Assembly: GCF_009709615.1 (NCBI RefSeq)
Contig: NZ_WJYA01000004.1
Location: 744,001 to 808,000, forward strand
Source of the DNA: Winogradskyella ouciana
GTDB taxonomy: Bacteria; Bacteroidota; Bacteroidia; Flavobacteriales; Flavobacteriaceae
Length of the DNA stretch: 64,000 nt
Direction of reading: 5' to 3'
Shown: positions 42,071 through 51,570 of the stretch, one piece after another
How positions within the stretch are numbered: the first letter of the stretch is position 1
Layout: each line of letters starts with the position of its first letter
The notes under the pieces: generated by a model
The model's database searches: none
What the model was told of the DNA's origin: nothing
What the model saw: only the letters and a program-made list of their open reading frames with translations
Position numbers and translations under genes: made by a program

Positions 42071-45000
42071 ATGCTACTTCTCAAAAGACAATTCATCATC
42101 GTTTTTCTCATGTTTTCTCTACTCGGTATTGCTCAGAAATCTGCGGTTTATACTAGTGATTTAAAAGATTATCAGAAAGCATTGACCTTATACAACAATA
42201 AGCAGTACAAAGCAGCACAATCCTTGTTCGATGATATAAAGTACAATACTGACGATAAGATGCTGAAATCGGATTGCTCGTATTATATCGCCAATTGTGC
42301 AGTACGATTAAATCAAAGAAATGCTGATGACTTAATCACAGAATTTGTCGAGGAATATCCAACAAGCACCAAACGTAATACGGCTTATTTAGACGTAGCC
42401 GATTATTATTTCGAAAATTCTAAATACGCTTACGCACGTAAATGGTATCAAAAAGTGGATGAACTGAGCATTGCACGTTCTGAGCGTGAACGCTACTATT
42501 TTAACTACGGTTACAGTCTATATGCTACCAAAAGTAAAACTCAAGCTACAAAATATTTAAACCGTGTTGTGGACTCCCAAGAATATGGTTCGCAAGCCAA
42601 GTATTATATCGGTTACATGGCTTATGAAGGTGATGATTATGATACAGCCAACGAATATTTTGACCAGGTTAGTGATAACGAAAAGTACAAGGAAAAGCTA
42701 TCCTACTATCAGGCAGATTTAAACTTTAAATTAGGAAAGTTTGAAAAAGCCATTGAACTAGCAAAGGCGCAATTACCAAATGCCAGAGGTGAGGAAGAGT
42801 CCGAGCTGTCTAAAATTATTGGAGAAAGCTATTTTAACCTAGAAAAATATGAAGAAGCCTTGCCATACCTCAAAGCATACCAAGGCAAGCGTGGCAAATG
42901 GAACAATACCGATTACTACCAATTAGGTTACACGTACTACAAGCAAAATGATTTTGAAGCTGCCATTTCTGAATTCAATAAAATTATTGATGGTAACAAT
43001 TCCGTAGCTCAAAATGCCTATTACCATTTGGGCGAGAGTTATATCAACCTCGATAAGAAGCAAGAAGCACTGAATGCTTTTAGAAACGCTTCTGAAATGG
43101 ATTACGATCTCAAAATTCAGGAAGATGCTTGGTTAAACTATGCCAAAATCAGTTACGAAATTGGTAACCCGTACCAATCGGTTCCGCAGGTATTGGCTGG
43201 TTATTTGGATAAATACCCAGAAACAAGTTATAGAGAGGAAATCGAAACCTTATTGATAGATTCTTACATCACATCAAAAAATTACAAGGAAGCACTTGAG
43301 CTTTTAAAAGGGAAGAACAGCTTTGAAAATAAAGTAGCTTACCAAAAAGTGGCATTCTTTAGAGGTGTTGAACTTTACAATGAAACCAAGTATAGTGAAG
43401 CTCTAGATTTATTCAACAATTCGTTAAAAGAGCCAAGAGACCCAATCTTTGTAGCAAAGGCAACATTTTGGAAAGCAGAAACCGAATACAATCTTTCCAA
43501 TTTTAACGATGCGTTGATTGGCTTTAAACAATTTAAGGGAATGGCTGAGGCCTCAGACCTTCCTGAAAGTGAAAATCTTGATTATAACTTGGCTTACACC
43601 TATTTTAAGTTGAAGGATTATAACAATGCCTCTAATTACTTTCAGAAGTTCGTAGATAAAAATTCGAGCGATAGACTCAGAAGAAATGATGCCTATCTAA
43701 GATTGGCAGATGGATATTTTGTATCGAGTAAGTATCAAAATGCTATAAATGCTTATGATAAAGCGATTCAAATCAATGAAATAGAAACAGACTATGCAGC
43801 ATTTCAAAAAGCGATGAGTCATGGGTATTTAAGCAAGAGTTCTACAAAAATTTCTGAGTTAAACGCCTTTATAGAAGGTTATCCAAAATCAGCTTTAAGA
43901 GACGATGCTATGTACGAATTGGCAAATTCTTACGTAAAGACTGGTGATACAGATAAGGCTATGCAAATGTATGACCGTTTAAATTCTGAATATAGACGAA
44001 GTGCGTTCACATCAAAAGCTTTGTTGCGCCAAGGTTTGGTCTATTACAACAGTAACGATAATGAACGTGCATTGACCAAGTTTAAGAAAGTAGCGAGTGA
44101 CTTTCCTGGTTCTGGAGAGGCTGTACAGGCAGTTTCCACGGCACGTTTAATTTATATCGATTTAGGTCGTGTGGATGAATATGCATCTTGGGTAAAATCT
44201 CTAGACTATGTTGAGGTAACCGATGTTGAATTGGATAATACCATGTATTTGGCAGCAGAAAAACCGTATTTAGATAATGATACAGATAATGCCATTCGTC
44301 AGTTCAATAAATATCTGAATCAATTCTCGAATGGAATCCATGCTTTAAAATCACACTTTTATTTAGCACAGTTGTATTACCAAAAGGATTTGTTCGAAAA
44401 TGCACAACCGCATTACCAATATGTTGTTGAGGCTGCAAAAAGTGAATATACCGAACAAGCAACAGTTAGGTTATGCGAAATTTACCTGAACGATTCCAAT
44501 TGGTCTAAAGCCATTCCAGTATTAAAGACTTTGGAAGTCGAAGCAGACTATCCGCAGAATGTATTATATGCGCAATCCAATTTAATGAATGCCTATTACC
44601 AAACTGAAGATTACAATCAGGCAGAGACCTATGCCGAAAGAGTATTGGGCAATTCAAACTTGGATAACAAAGTAAAGAGCGATGCCAAAATCATCATTGC
44701 GCGTTCAGCCATAAAAACCGGTAATGAGGCCAAGGCAAAAGGTGCTTATGCAGATGTTGAAAAAATTGCCACAGGTAGTCTAGCTGCTGAAGCTCTGTTC
44801 TATAACGGCTACTTTAAGAACAAAGAGGGTAAGTATGAAGCTTCTAATACAATCATCCAAAGATTGGCAAAGGATTATAGCAGCTACAAATACTATAGCG
44901 CCAAGGGCTTGGTGGTTATGGCAAAGAATTTCTATGCTTTGGGAGATGCCTTTCAAGCGACCTATATTTTGGAAAGCGTGATTTCAAACTTCCCGGATTT

Positions 45001-45094
45001 TGACGATGTTGTACAAGAAGCAAGAATAGAACTCAATAAAATAAAAGCCGAAGAAGCAAAAACAAATTCATCAATCGAAACAGACGATAATTAA
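42071..45094 (+). CDS. Large exported TPR-repeat protein
   Basis: 1007 residues with a signal peptide (about 1-22, ending LLGIAQ). The remainder consists of some twenty tetratricopeptide-like repeats, for example ALTLYNNKQYKAAQSLFDDI, KFEKAIELAKAQL, DFEAAISEFNKII and ENAQPHYQYVVEAAK. Such alpha-solenoids hold protein complexes in the periplasm or at the outer membrane. The next gene, separated by a repeat element, encodes a TonB-dependent-receptor-like protein, a pairing that recurs in flavobacteria as I recall. No catalytic domain is visible. Confidence 0.88.
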   Translation: MLLLKRQFIIVFLMFSLLGIAQKSAVYTSDLKDYQKALTLYNNKQYKAAQSLFDDIKYNTDDKMLKSDCSYYIANCAVRLNQRNADDLITEFVEEYPTSTKRNTAYLDVADYYFENSKYAYARKWYQKVDELSIARSERERYYFNYGYSLYATKSKTQATKYLNRVVDSQEYGSQAKYYIGYMAYEGDDYDTANEYFDQVSDNEKYKEKLSYYQADLNFKLGKFEKAIELAKAQLPNARGEEESELSKIIGESYFNLEKYEEALPYLKAYQGKRGKWNNTDYYQLGYTYYKQNDFEAAISEFNKIIDGNNSVAQNAYYHLGESYINLDKKQEALNAFRNASEMDYDLKIQEDAWLNYAKISYEIGNPYQSVPQVLAGYLDKYPETSYREEIETLLIDSYITSKNYKEALELLKGKNSFENKVAYQKVAFFRGVELYNETKYSEALDLFNNSLKEPRDPIFVAKATFWKAETEYNLSNFNDALIGFKQFKGMAEASDLPESENLDYNLAYTYFKLKDYNNASNYFQKFVDKNSSDRLRRNDAYLRLADGYFVSSKYQNAINAYDKAIQINEIETDYAAFQKAMSHGYLSKSSTKISELNAFIEGYPKSALRDDAMYELANSYVKTGDTDKAMQMYDRLNSEYRRSAFTSKALLRQGLVYYNSNDNERALTKFKKVASDFPGSGEAVQAVSTARLIYIDLGRVDEYASWVKSLDYVEVTDVELDNTMYLAAEKPYLDNDTDNAIRQFNKYLNQFSNGIHALKSHFYLAQLYYQKDLFENAQPHYQYVVEAAKSEYTEQATVRLCEIYLNDSNWSKAIPVLKTLEVEADYPQNVLYAQSNLMNAYYQTEDYNQAETYAERVLGNSNLDNKVKSDAKIIIARSAIKTGNEAKAKGAYADVEKIATGSLAAEALFYNGYFKNKEGKYEASNTIIQRLAKDYSSYKYYSAKGLVVMAKNFYALGDAFQATYILESVISNFPDFDDVVQEARIELNKIKAEEAKTNSSIETDDN

Positions 45095-45102
45095 ACATGA
45101 AA

Positions 45103-45173
45103 GCATTTTGACTGTGCTCAATATAACAGTCTTGAATCATTAATTTATTGTCAGGCTGAGCGCAGTCGAAGCC
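45103..45173. repeat. Decayed inverted-repeat element (CTGAGCGCAGTCGAAG type)
   Basis: The right arm (about 45150-45173, TGTCAGGCTGAGCGCAGTCGAAGC) and the left arm (45103-45128) are inverted copies; 16 of 22 positions match, most differences being transitions. The right arm is a sequence type widely dispersed in flavobacterial genomes. It fills the gap between the TPR gene and the TonB-receptor-like gene and can form a hairpin in their RNA. Confidence 0.6.
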
Positions 45174-45195
45174 AAAAAAATTTAAATCAAAAAAC

Positions 45196-46932
45196 ATGAA
45201 AATCAAGTTTTTAATTTTTATAATCACCATAGCAACCGGTTTATCATTTATAAATGCCCAAGAGCGCAAAAATGACACTATTGACGATCAAGTGGTAAAT
45301 GTGGTAAAACCGTATACACCAACGATTTCTGATGCGTTTAAAATTAAGGATACACCAAAATTGAGCGACTCTAATATAGTGAAGAAAAAGGAAGTGAAAT
45401 ACAATATCTTCTCAATCCCTGTGGCATCAACTTTTACACCTGCAAAAGGAAAAGCGGCTAATGTAGATAAGGCAAAACCAGTGAAGTTATACGATAATTA
45501 TGCCTCTCTTGGCGTGGGAACTTACACTACAATTTTGGGCGAGGTATATCTTAACCATGAGTTGAGCAGTACCGAAAATGTTGGCGGTTATTTTAGCCAT
45601 CATTCCTCACAAGGTGGTATCGACAATGTGTTTTTGGATGACAATTTCAGTAAAACTGGTTTAAATGCACATTATTCACAGAAACTTAGGGATTTTTCGT
45701 GGAAAGTAGATGGAGGTGTTGATTTAATGACTTACAACTGGTACGGTTTACCAGAGGGATATGAAGATCAAGCTAGTGATATAGACCCTAGGCATTCCTT
45801 TAACAGCTTTTACATAGGAGGTAAATTAAAGTTTGATGACGCCATCATAAAAGACGGAAGCGTGAGATTCAGACGTTTTGGCGACGATCAAGATTCTGGT
45901 GAGAATAGATTTGTGGCTAAAACAAATTTTGCTATTCCTGTTCAAGGCGAAGAAATAAACACTGAATTTTATGTGGATTATATAGGAGGTAGTTTTGACG
46001 AAAGTTATTTTGGTGGTGATGAAATTAATTACGGAAACGTAACCTTTGGTTTATCTCCATCATACCAAATGAAACAAGATGATTTAACTGTTAGTTTGGG
46101 TGTTCGTTTGGTCTATCTTAATGATACTGAGTTTAGTGACAATAAGTTCTTTATTTATCCAAATTTTGAAGCATCCTACCGTTTAGTTGATGAGATTTTA
46201 ATCGCCTATGGTGGAATTAAAGGAGATCTTCAACAAAATTCGTACTATCAATTTGCAAGTGAAAACCCATTTGTGTCACCAACCTTGTTAATCGCTCCAA
46301 CAGACCAACGCTATAATGGATTTATTGGGTTAAAAGGAAAGTTGTCTAATAATGTAAGTTATAATATTAAGGGAAGCTATTATTCTGAAGATAATAAGCC
46401 GTTATATAGGTTAAATACAGTAAGAAATTTTTCGTTTGGTAGCGGAGCAGAAGATTATTATTACGGTAATTCATTCGGAATTGTTTATGATGATGTCACT
46501 ACATTCTCTGTGGGAGGTGAGCTAAATATTGATGTCAATAGAAACTTTACTCTAGGTTTAAAAGGTGAGTACTTTGGTTATAATACGGATACACAAGCCG
46601 AAGCATGGAACCTGCCAGATGTGACCGGTTCTATTTTTATGGATGTTCAGATTACGGAACAGTGGTTTGCTGGTGCTAGTGCTTATTTTGTTGGTGAGCG
46701 AAAAGATTTATTTGAATTGGAAGGCTCTTTAACAGGCGATTCAATTATGGAGATGATAACACTAGAAAGTTACTTTGATGCCAATGCACATTTGGGTTAC
46801 AAGATAAATGACCAACTTTCAATTTTTGCTAAAGTGAATAATATTTTAAATCAAGATTATCAGCGTTACCTCAACTTCCCAGTACAAGGTTTTCAAGCTT
46901 TAGCTGGTGCTACGTATCAATTTGATTTTTAA
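45196..46932 (+). CDS. TonB-dependent-receptor-like outer membrane protein
   Basis: 578 residues with a signal peptide (about 1-21, ending FINAQ). The N-terminal part has a plug-like VVNVVKPYTPTISDAFKIKDTPKL segment, rather short, and the rest is made of alternating aromatic beta-strands that end in the usual FDF. The C-terminal KINDQLSIFAKVNNILNQDYQRY is the classical last-strand motif of TonB-dependent receptors. With the TPR protein upstream it may form an envelope complex. The ligand is unknown. Confidence 0.82.
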   Translation: MKIKFLIFIITIATGLSFINAQERKNDTIDDQVVNVVKPYTPTISDAFKIKDTPKLSDSNIVKKKEVKYNIFSIPVASTFTPAKGKAANVDKAKPVKLYDNYASLGVGTYTTILGEVYLNHELSSTENVGGYFSHHSSQGGIDNVFLDDNFSKTGLNAHYSQKLRDFSWKVDGGVDLMTYNWYGLPEGYEDQASDIDPRHSFNSFYIGGKLKFDDAIIKDGSVRFRRFGDDQDSGENRFVAKTNFAIPVQGEEINTEFYVDYIGGSFDESYFGGDEINYGNVTFGLSPSYQMKQDDLTVSLGVRLVYLNDTEFSDNKFFIYPNFEASYRLVDEILIAYGGIKGDLQQNSYYQFASENPFVSPTLLIAPTDQRYNGFIGLKGKLSNNVSYNIKGSYYSEDNKPLYRLNTVRNFSFGSGAEDYYYGNSFGIVYDDVTTFSVGGELNIDVNRNFTLGLKGEYFGYNTDTQAEAWNLPDVTGSIFMDVQITEQWFAGASAYFVGERKDLFELEGSLTGDSIMEMITLESYFDANAHLGYKINDQLSIFAKVNNILNQDYQRYLNFPVQGFQALAGATYQFDF

Positions 46933-46938
46933 TAAGGT

Positions 46939-46988
46939 CTGTCATTCTGAACTGTCACACAGAGCTTGTCGAAGTGTTGTTTCAGAAT
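46939..46988. repeat. Dispersed repeat, GTCATTCTGA type
   Basis: Begins with GTCATTCTGAACTGTC and contains CTTGTCGAAGTG, both familiar in the short repeats of this group. TTCTGAA (46945-46951) and TTCAGAA (46981-46987) form a 7-bp stem. It lies in the gap between convergent genes and may act as a terminator-like hairpin. Confidence 0.5.
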
Positions 46989-46995
46989 TTCACTT

Positions 46996-47697
46996 TCATA
47001 AATGAGAAATTTTTGCCAAATAATCAAAATGCGCACCATCCATTATTTTTTCACATTGTAAACCAACGGTTTGGCAAGCAGTATGTAAAGTTTCAAAATC
47101 AAGGTAAAGCCATTTCATGGGTACTTCCTCTTCGCCTTTATAGCTGAGGTAATAATCAAGTTCGCCATAATACGGACTGTTTAAATCTATCCAAGTACCA
47201 CCATCTTCGCCTTCGTACATATAGGATATGTCAGAAGAATCGATTAGGATTTGTCCGTTGGGATTTAATAATGATTTTAGGTGTATTAAGTATTTAGTAA
47301 CTTGTGATAGCTCTTGAAAAATTCCTGTACCATTCATTAATAATAGAATCGTATCAAATGTTTCACTTTCTTCCAAAAGTGGTTTTAATTCAATATTCAA
47401 AACACCACGCTGTTTTGCTACTTCAATAGCACCTTGAGATGTATCAATAGCTTTTACCTTATAACCTTTGTTTTGCAACCATAACGCATGGCTACCAGCG
47501 CCACAACCCACATCAAGAATGTGTCCTTTACTTAAATTTAGAGCTTTTTGTTCCAGCTTTGGCATTTCAGCATAATCCCTAAACAAATAGGGAAGTGGTA
47601 GTTCGTCTTCATCGGAGATATTGGTCCAAGTGACGATATCTTTAGAATAATTGTTATTCTGATAATCCCTTAAGGCCTTTCCGAAGATATCTTTCAT
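46996..47697 (-). CDS. Class I SAM-dependent methyltransferase
   Basis: 233 residues from the ATG at 47697. A longer frame to 47733 starts in the dispersed repeat at 47710-47796 (its extension reads PRFARNDKK), which is an artefact. Motif I is ILDVGCGAGSHALWL; KAIDTSQGAIEVAKQRG and ILLLMNGTGIFQ follow. The protein is soluble, and the substrate is unknown. It is divergent from the YkgJ-type gene across the repeat element. Confidence 0.85.
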   Translation of the reverse strand: MKDIFGKALRDYQNNNYSKDIVTWTNISDEDELPLPYLFRDYAEMPKLEQKALNLSKGHILDVGCGAGSHALWLQNKGYKVKAIDTSQGAIEVAKQRGVLNIELKPLLEESETFDTILLLMNGTGIFQELSQVTKYLIHLKSLLNPNGQILIDSSDISYMYEGEDGGTWIDLNSPYYGELDYYLSYKGEEEVPMKWLYLDFETLHTACQTVGLQCEKIMDGAHFDYLAKISHL

Positions 47698-47709
47698 AAT
47701 TATTTTCTT

Positions 47710-47796
47710 GTCATTGCGAGCGAAGCGCGGCAATCTCTTTTTTAATTTAACTATTTTTGTTACAGATTACCACGTCACTACGTTCCTCGTAATGAC
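47710..47796. repeat. Inverted-repeat element between divergent genes
   Basis: The left arm GTCATTGCGAG...GGCAATCTC (47710-47738) and the right arm (47765-47796, GATTACCACGT...CCTCGTAATGAC) are inverted copies of the same short repeat around a 26-base AT-rich centre. The right arm has mutated GCAATGAC to GTAATGAC. It is a MITE-like element of a type common in this group, and it produces false N-terminal extensions on both neighbouring genes. Confidence 0.75.
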
Positions 47797-47818
47797 ATTT
47801 ACTTTGTATTTTTACACT

Positions 47819-48313
47819 ATGCAAGACCAAATCAATAATCTTCCTAAGCTCGCCAAAGATAGGCATAAGGAAAACAAAACTTTCTTTACAAAACTGAGAA
47901 AAAAGCCACCCAAGCAATTGGATTATTTAATGCAAGATCTACACAAGGAAGAATTTGAACGCACAGATTGTTTAGATTGTGCCAACTGCTGTAAAACTAC
48001 TGGACCGCTTTTTACAGACAAGGATATTAAGCGCATTGCTAAGTTCTTTAAAATGAAAGAACAGCAATTTATAGAAGCATATCTTCGTTTAGATGAAGAC
48101 AATGATTATGTATTGCAATCTGTACCTTGTGCGTTTTTAGGAGCGGATAACTATTGTTCAATTTATGAAGTGAGACCAAAGGCTTGTAGAGAATTTCCGC
48201 ATACGGATAGAAAAAAGTTTCAGCAAATTTCTAACTTAACACTCAAAAATGTGGTTATATGTCCTGCTGCTTTTAACATCGTTGAAGAAATGAAAAAACG
48301 AATTCAATTATAA
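47819..48313 (+). CDS. YkgJ-family cysteine-cluster protein
   Basis: 164 residues from the ATG at 47819. The frame extends upstream to 47708 but that part is repeat-derived (begins SLRAKRGN) and was excluded. Conserved cysteines lie in DCLDCANCCKTTGP, VPCAFLG, NYCSIYEVRPKACREFP and VICPA, the zinc- or iron-binding pattern of the YkgJ (CxxCxxCC) family. The function is unknown in most bacteria. A TACTTTG sequence 18 bases before the ATG may be a promoter -7 box. Confidence 0.87.
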   Translation: MQDQINNLPKLAKDRHKENKTFFTKLRKKPPKQLDYLMQDLHKEEFERTDCLDCANCCKTTGPLFTDKDIKRIAKFFKMKEQQFIEAYLRLDEDNDYVLQSVPCAFLGADNYCSIYEVRPKACREFPHTDRKKFQQISNLTLKNVVICPAAFNIVEEMKKRIQL

Positions 48314-48363
48314 AATTTATGCTTCGGAATAATTTTTGATACTCTATTTTGAAAAAAAATAAA

Positions 48364-49263
48364 ATGAAAAAACTCTATACGACCCTAGCACTCGTCTTTT
48401 TTGGAATGAGTATTTCCTTTGCACAGGCTTGGATGACCAATTTAGAAATTGCCCAACGCTTGGCACAGGTGCAAAATAAAATGGTGCTCATGGTTTGGGA
48501 AGAAACCACTAACTATCAGTATCCGGTTTTTGTAAAAGATGATAGAGGGAGAACCATCTATATAGATAATTTATTTGAAGATGAGGAAGTGAGCCCATTA
48601 ATCTGGGAGTACTTTGTGCCTGTTATAGTGAGTGAGTATAGATATGCGGATTTGTACGAGAAAATTAAAGGAAAGCGAAGTCAAATTTACATCGATAAGT
48701 TTAATGACGACTCTATAAAAATTATGGATGTTAACGGTAATATTTTAAACGTCAGTTATTTTACGGAAGACTTTCAGAATATTACGGAAATCATAAGGCT
48801 TTATGGGCTTAATACGCAGTATATCGCTCAAGAACTCAAGGACTATAAAAGTGAAAAAGATTTTTATTCGGCTTATTATTTAGCTTCAAAGTATTTGGAC
48901 TTTGCGCTGTATGCCGATACAAAGACACGATCTAGTATTGTAAACCTCTCTAATATATATCTTCAGGAAGCTGTTGAATTGATAAAAGAACAAGAACCAG
49001 AAGATAGACCAAGCTTAGAGCAGCGTTGCGAATTACTTAAAATACAAGAATACCTCATATTAAAACGCCCAAAGAAAGTCATAAGGTTGTTGAGAAAGCT
49101 GAAGGATGAAGACATCTATGAGAGCAATAAGTCTTTTGTTGCTTTTCTTTATTACACGGCATATATGAGTACAGACAAACCTGAAGATGCAGAACCATGG
49201 AAAGCTAAAATTTCTTTAGTAAATTTGAGCAAAGCCCAGAAGATTATAAATCTTAATACTTAA
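48364..49263 (+). CDS. Secreted protein with thioredoxin-like N-terminal region lacking CxxC
   Basis: 299 residues from the ATG at 48364; a TTG at 48349 is not needed. The signal peptide ends near ISFAQA. After it, LAQVQNKMVLMVWEETTNYQYPVF resembles the first strand and helix of thioredoxin-like proteins of the kind AxxxNKPvLl, but the CxxC site is absent. The C-terminal half is helical and TPR-like (LQEAVELIKEQ, RCELLKIQEYLILKRPKKVIRLLRKL). It is followed 2 bases later by the sterol-desaturase-like gene. I do not recognise a named family. Confidence 0.72.
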   Translation: MKKLYTTLALVFFGMSISFAQAWMTNLEIAQRLAQVQNKMVLMVWEETTNYQYPVFVKDDRGRTIYIDNLFEDEEVSPLIWEYFVPVIVSEYRYADLYEKIKGKRSQIYIDKFNDDSIKIMDVNGNILNVSYFTEDFQNITEIIRLYGLNTQYIAQELKDYKSEKDFYSAYYLASKYLDFALYADTKTRSSIVNLSNIYLQEAVELIKEQEPEDRPSLEQRCELLKIQEYLILKRPKKVIRLLRKLKDEDIYESNKSFVAFLYYTAYMSTDKPEDAEPWKAKISLVNLSKAQKIINLNT

Positions 49264-49265
49264 AA

Positions 49266-50111
49266 ATGGTGGAAACCTTAATTAATTATTTTGAGACCAT
49301 CCCGTCCAAACACCGTAGTCTTATTTTGGTTGGTGGACTTACTCTGTTTTGGTTAATTGAAAGTGGACTGCCTTTATTTAAGTTTAAATACAACAAATGG
49401 AGACATGCACTACCTAATTTATTTTTTACTTTAACCACGGTAATCATCAATTTTGCCTTTGCTTTTCTGTTGCTTGGTGCAGCTGACTGGGTAAAAGCCA
49501 ATGATTTTGGAGTTATTAATTGGTTACCGGAAATGCCGTTATGGTTGTATGCATTTTTAGGAGTGTTATTGTTAGATTTTTTTGGTGCTTATTTGGCTCA
49601 TTATGTAGAGCACAAGGTAAAGCCTTTATGGATGGTGCATTTGGTACATCATACAGACCATAATGTAGATACAACAACGGCTAACAGACATCATCCTATA
49701 GAAAGTGTTATAAGATTTATATTCACGCTTTTGGGAGTTTTAATTGTCGGTACACCAATAGCTTTAGTGTTTTTGTACCAGTCCTTGTCATTGGTGTTTA
49801 CCCAGTTTACACATGCAAATATTAAGATGCCTAAAGGTTTGGATAAAGTTTTAAGTTATTTTATTGTGTCGCCAGATATGCATAAAATTCACCACCATTA
49901 CAGATTGCCTTATACAGATTCTAACTATGGCAATATATTTAGCATTTGGGATCGCCTATTTGGGACGTATATGTACATGGATCGCGAAAAATTGGTGTAT
50001 GGAGTTGATGTGTTTCCTGATGAGAAAAAGAATGGTCATATCGGTGAATTGCTAAAGCAGCCTTTTCAGAAATATGAAAAACCTACCTTATCAGCTGATT
50101 TTGAGGAATAG
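49266..50111 (+). CDS. Sterol desaturase / fatty acid hydroxylase family protein
   Basis: 281 residues, four to five membrane helices. The histidine boxes that bind the di-iron centre are present: HYVEH (112-116), HLVHHTDH (125-132) and MHKIHHHYRLPYTDSNYGN. Such enzymes hydroxylate or desaturate sterols, carotenoids or fatty acids with O2. Which lipid is used here cannot be read. It begins 2 bases after the preceding gene, and its end is overlapped by the next gene, so the three are coupled. Confidence 0.9.
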   Translation: MVETLINYFETIPSKHRSLILVGGLTLFWLIESGLPLFKFKYNKWRHALPNLFFTLTTVIINFAFAFLLLGAADWVKANDFGVINWLPEMPLWLYAFLGVLLLDFFGAYLAHYVEHKVKPLWMVHLVHHTDHNVDTTTANRHHPIESVIRFIFTLLGVLIVGTPIALVFLYQSLSLVFTQFTHANIKMPKGLDKVLSYFIVSPDMHKIHHHYRLPYTDSNYGNIFSIWDRLFGTYMYMDREKLVYGVDVFPDEKKNGHIGELLKQPFQKYEKPTLSADFEE

Positions 50112-50979
50112 TACTTTTCTTTTAATAATTTGTTTGCTAATGAGCTGCAATTCAAACCCAAAATTAGATGTGCAAGGACATAGAGGCTGTAGAGGGCTTT
50201 TGCCTGAAAATTCCTTACCAGCTTTTGAAAAGGCCGTTGATCTTGGCGTGCAAACTCTAGAGCTCGATATTGCCATTACCAAAGATAAAGAAGTCGTGGT
50301 GTCTCATGAGCCGTTTATAAGCCGATTTACTTGCCTAAATCCTGAAGGTAATGAGATTCCCAAAGAAATGGATATGGCTTACAATCTCTACCATATGACT
50401 AACGAGGAGATTAAAGAATTTGATTGTGGCTCCAAGTATCATCCGTCTTATCCAGAACAAGAAAAGTTAAAAACATACAAGCCACTTCTATCCGAAGTTT
50501 TTGAAATGGATAAGGTGAAAGAGTCAGAGGTTAAATTCAATATTGAACTAAAGTCCAAGCCCGAATACTATGGTATTTACACACCGCACCCAGAGGAATA
50601 TGTGAAAATCGTATTGAATGAAATTGAAGATAAAGGCATGTTCAATCGCGTGAATCTGCAATCCTTTGATTTGACTATTCTCGAAGAAATAAAAAAACAA
50701 TCTCCAAAGATGAAAATAGCACTTTTAATCGACAAGGATGAAAATATTGCAACGAAGCTGGCTGAATTATCCTATAAACCAGAGATTATAAGTCCATATT
50801 TTGAATTGTTAACATCACATGATTTGATAATGAATTATCAAGATAAAGGATATAAAATAATTCCATGGACGGTTAACGAAGAACAAGACATGTTTAAAAT
50901 GCTAAGGTGGAATGTCGATGGCATTATTACGGATTATCCAGATAGGCTTCTAGAGATACGTAAAAACAATCGTTATTAA
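50074..50979 (+). CDS. Glycerophosphodiester phosphodiesterase lipoprotein
   Basis: 301 residues with a lipoprotein signal (LLIICLLMSC, lipidated Cys25). The GDPD barrel has QGHRGCRGLLPENSLPAFEKA with the catalytic HRG and first acidic ligand, LELDIAITKD, VSHEP and the late PWTVNEEQDMFKM. It hydrolyses glycerophosphodiesters to glycerol 3-phosphate and an alcohol in the envelope. The ATG at 50074 overlaps the upstream gene by 38 bases; a TTG at 50101 is an alternative start that keeps the signal sequence. Confidence 0.9.
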   Translation: MKNLPYQLILRNSTFLLIICLLMSCNSNPKLDVQGHRGCRGLLPENSLPAFEKAVDLGVQTLELDIAITKDKEVVVSHEPFISRFTCLNPEGNEIPKEMDMAYNLYHMTNEEIKEFDCGSKYHPSYPEQEKLKTYKPLLSEVFEMDKVKESEVKFNIELKSKPEYYGIYTPHPEEYVKIVLNEIEDKGMFNRVNLQSFDLTILEEIKKQSPKMKIALLIDKDENIATKLAELSYKPEIISPYFELLTSHDLIMNYQDKGYKIIPWTVNEEQDMFKMLRWNVDGIITDYPDRLLEIRKNNRY

Positions 50980-51060
50980 CAGTTTATCAACAAAAAGATG
51001 TCGTTGCTCTAATATTTATGTATTTAATGGATTTTTTAGTCTGTAAATTCATAAACAATT

Positions 51061-51068
51061 TATGTTTG
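51061..51068 (+). promoter_or_regulatory. Candidate -7 box for the small exported protein
   Basis: TATGTTTG fits TAnnTTTG, 64 bases before the GTG start at 51133. No -33 TTG is clear. Confidence 0.35.
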
Positions 51069-51132
51069 CTGGTGGATTAATTAATTACTGTTGGAATAAA
51101 CAAACTCATGTTTAATTCTAAGTAATGCCATA

Positions 51133-51564
51133 GTGAAAAATTTAATCCGTATCTGTCTCCTCATTATTCTCATTTTCTTATTGAGCTTCTCACTTAAAGC
51201 GCAAGAGCATTATGCTAAACTTGAAAAGAATAGAAACATTCAAGCCAAAGGTTTGATACACCAACTAAACGCTACAAAAGACACGCTAATTCTCAAAAGT
51301 GACACAAAAATCAATTATCTCTATTCCATTAATAAAGACTACGGAAGAGATTTCGATGTTTACGTTGATACCACTTATTTTGAATTACCGCTAAATAAAT
51401 TACCTAAAGGAAAACATGTTTTGGTAGCTGTACAATCACCAAAGCGGATTGTGTTTGTAGTAAGAATATTAAAGGATATTCCTAAAGACTTACCCGAACA
51501 AGAAATTTCAGAAGACATTGTAGCAACGGAACCAGTCAAAGTAGCGGTGACTGAGAATAATTAG
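51133..51564 (+). CDS. Small exported protein of unknown function
   Basis: 143 residues, start GTG. The signal peptide spans about 1-24 (ending SLKAQ). The mature part is polar with a strand-like middle (GRDFDVYVDTTYFELPLNKLPKGKHVLVAVQ) and an acidic tail, compatible with a small beta-sandwich. No named family is recognised. It is convergent with the NamZ-like gene across a repeat element. Confidence 0.65.
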   Translation: MKNLIRICLLIILIFLLSFSLKAQEHYAKLEKNRNIQAKGLIHQLNATKDTLILKSDTKINYLYSINKDYGRDFDVYVDTTYFELPLNKLPKGKHVLVAVQSPKRIVFVVRILKDIPKDLPEQEISEDIVATEPVKVAVTENN

Positions 51565-51570
51565 GACAAT

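Noticed and set aside
47698..47818. Longer N-termini for the methyltransferase (to 47733) and the YkgJ-type protein (from 47708)
   Set aside because: Both extensions are translations of the dispersed repeat at 47710-47796.
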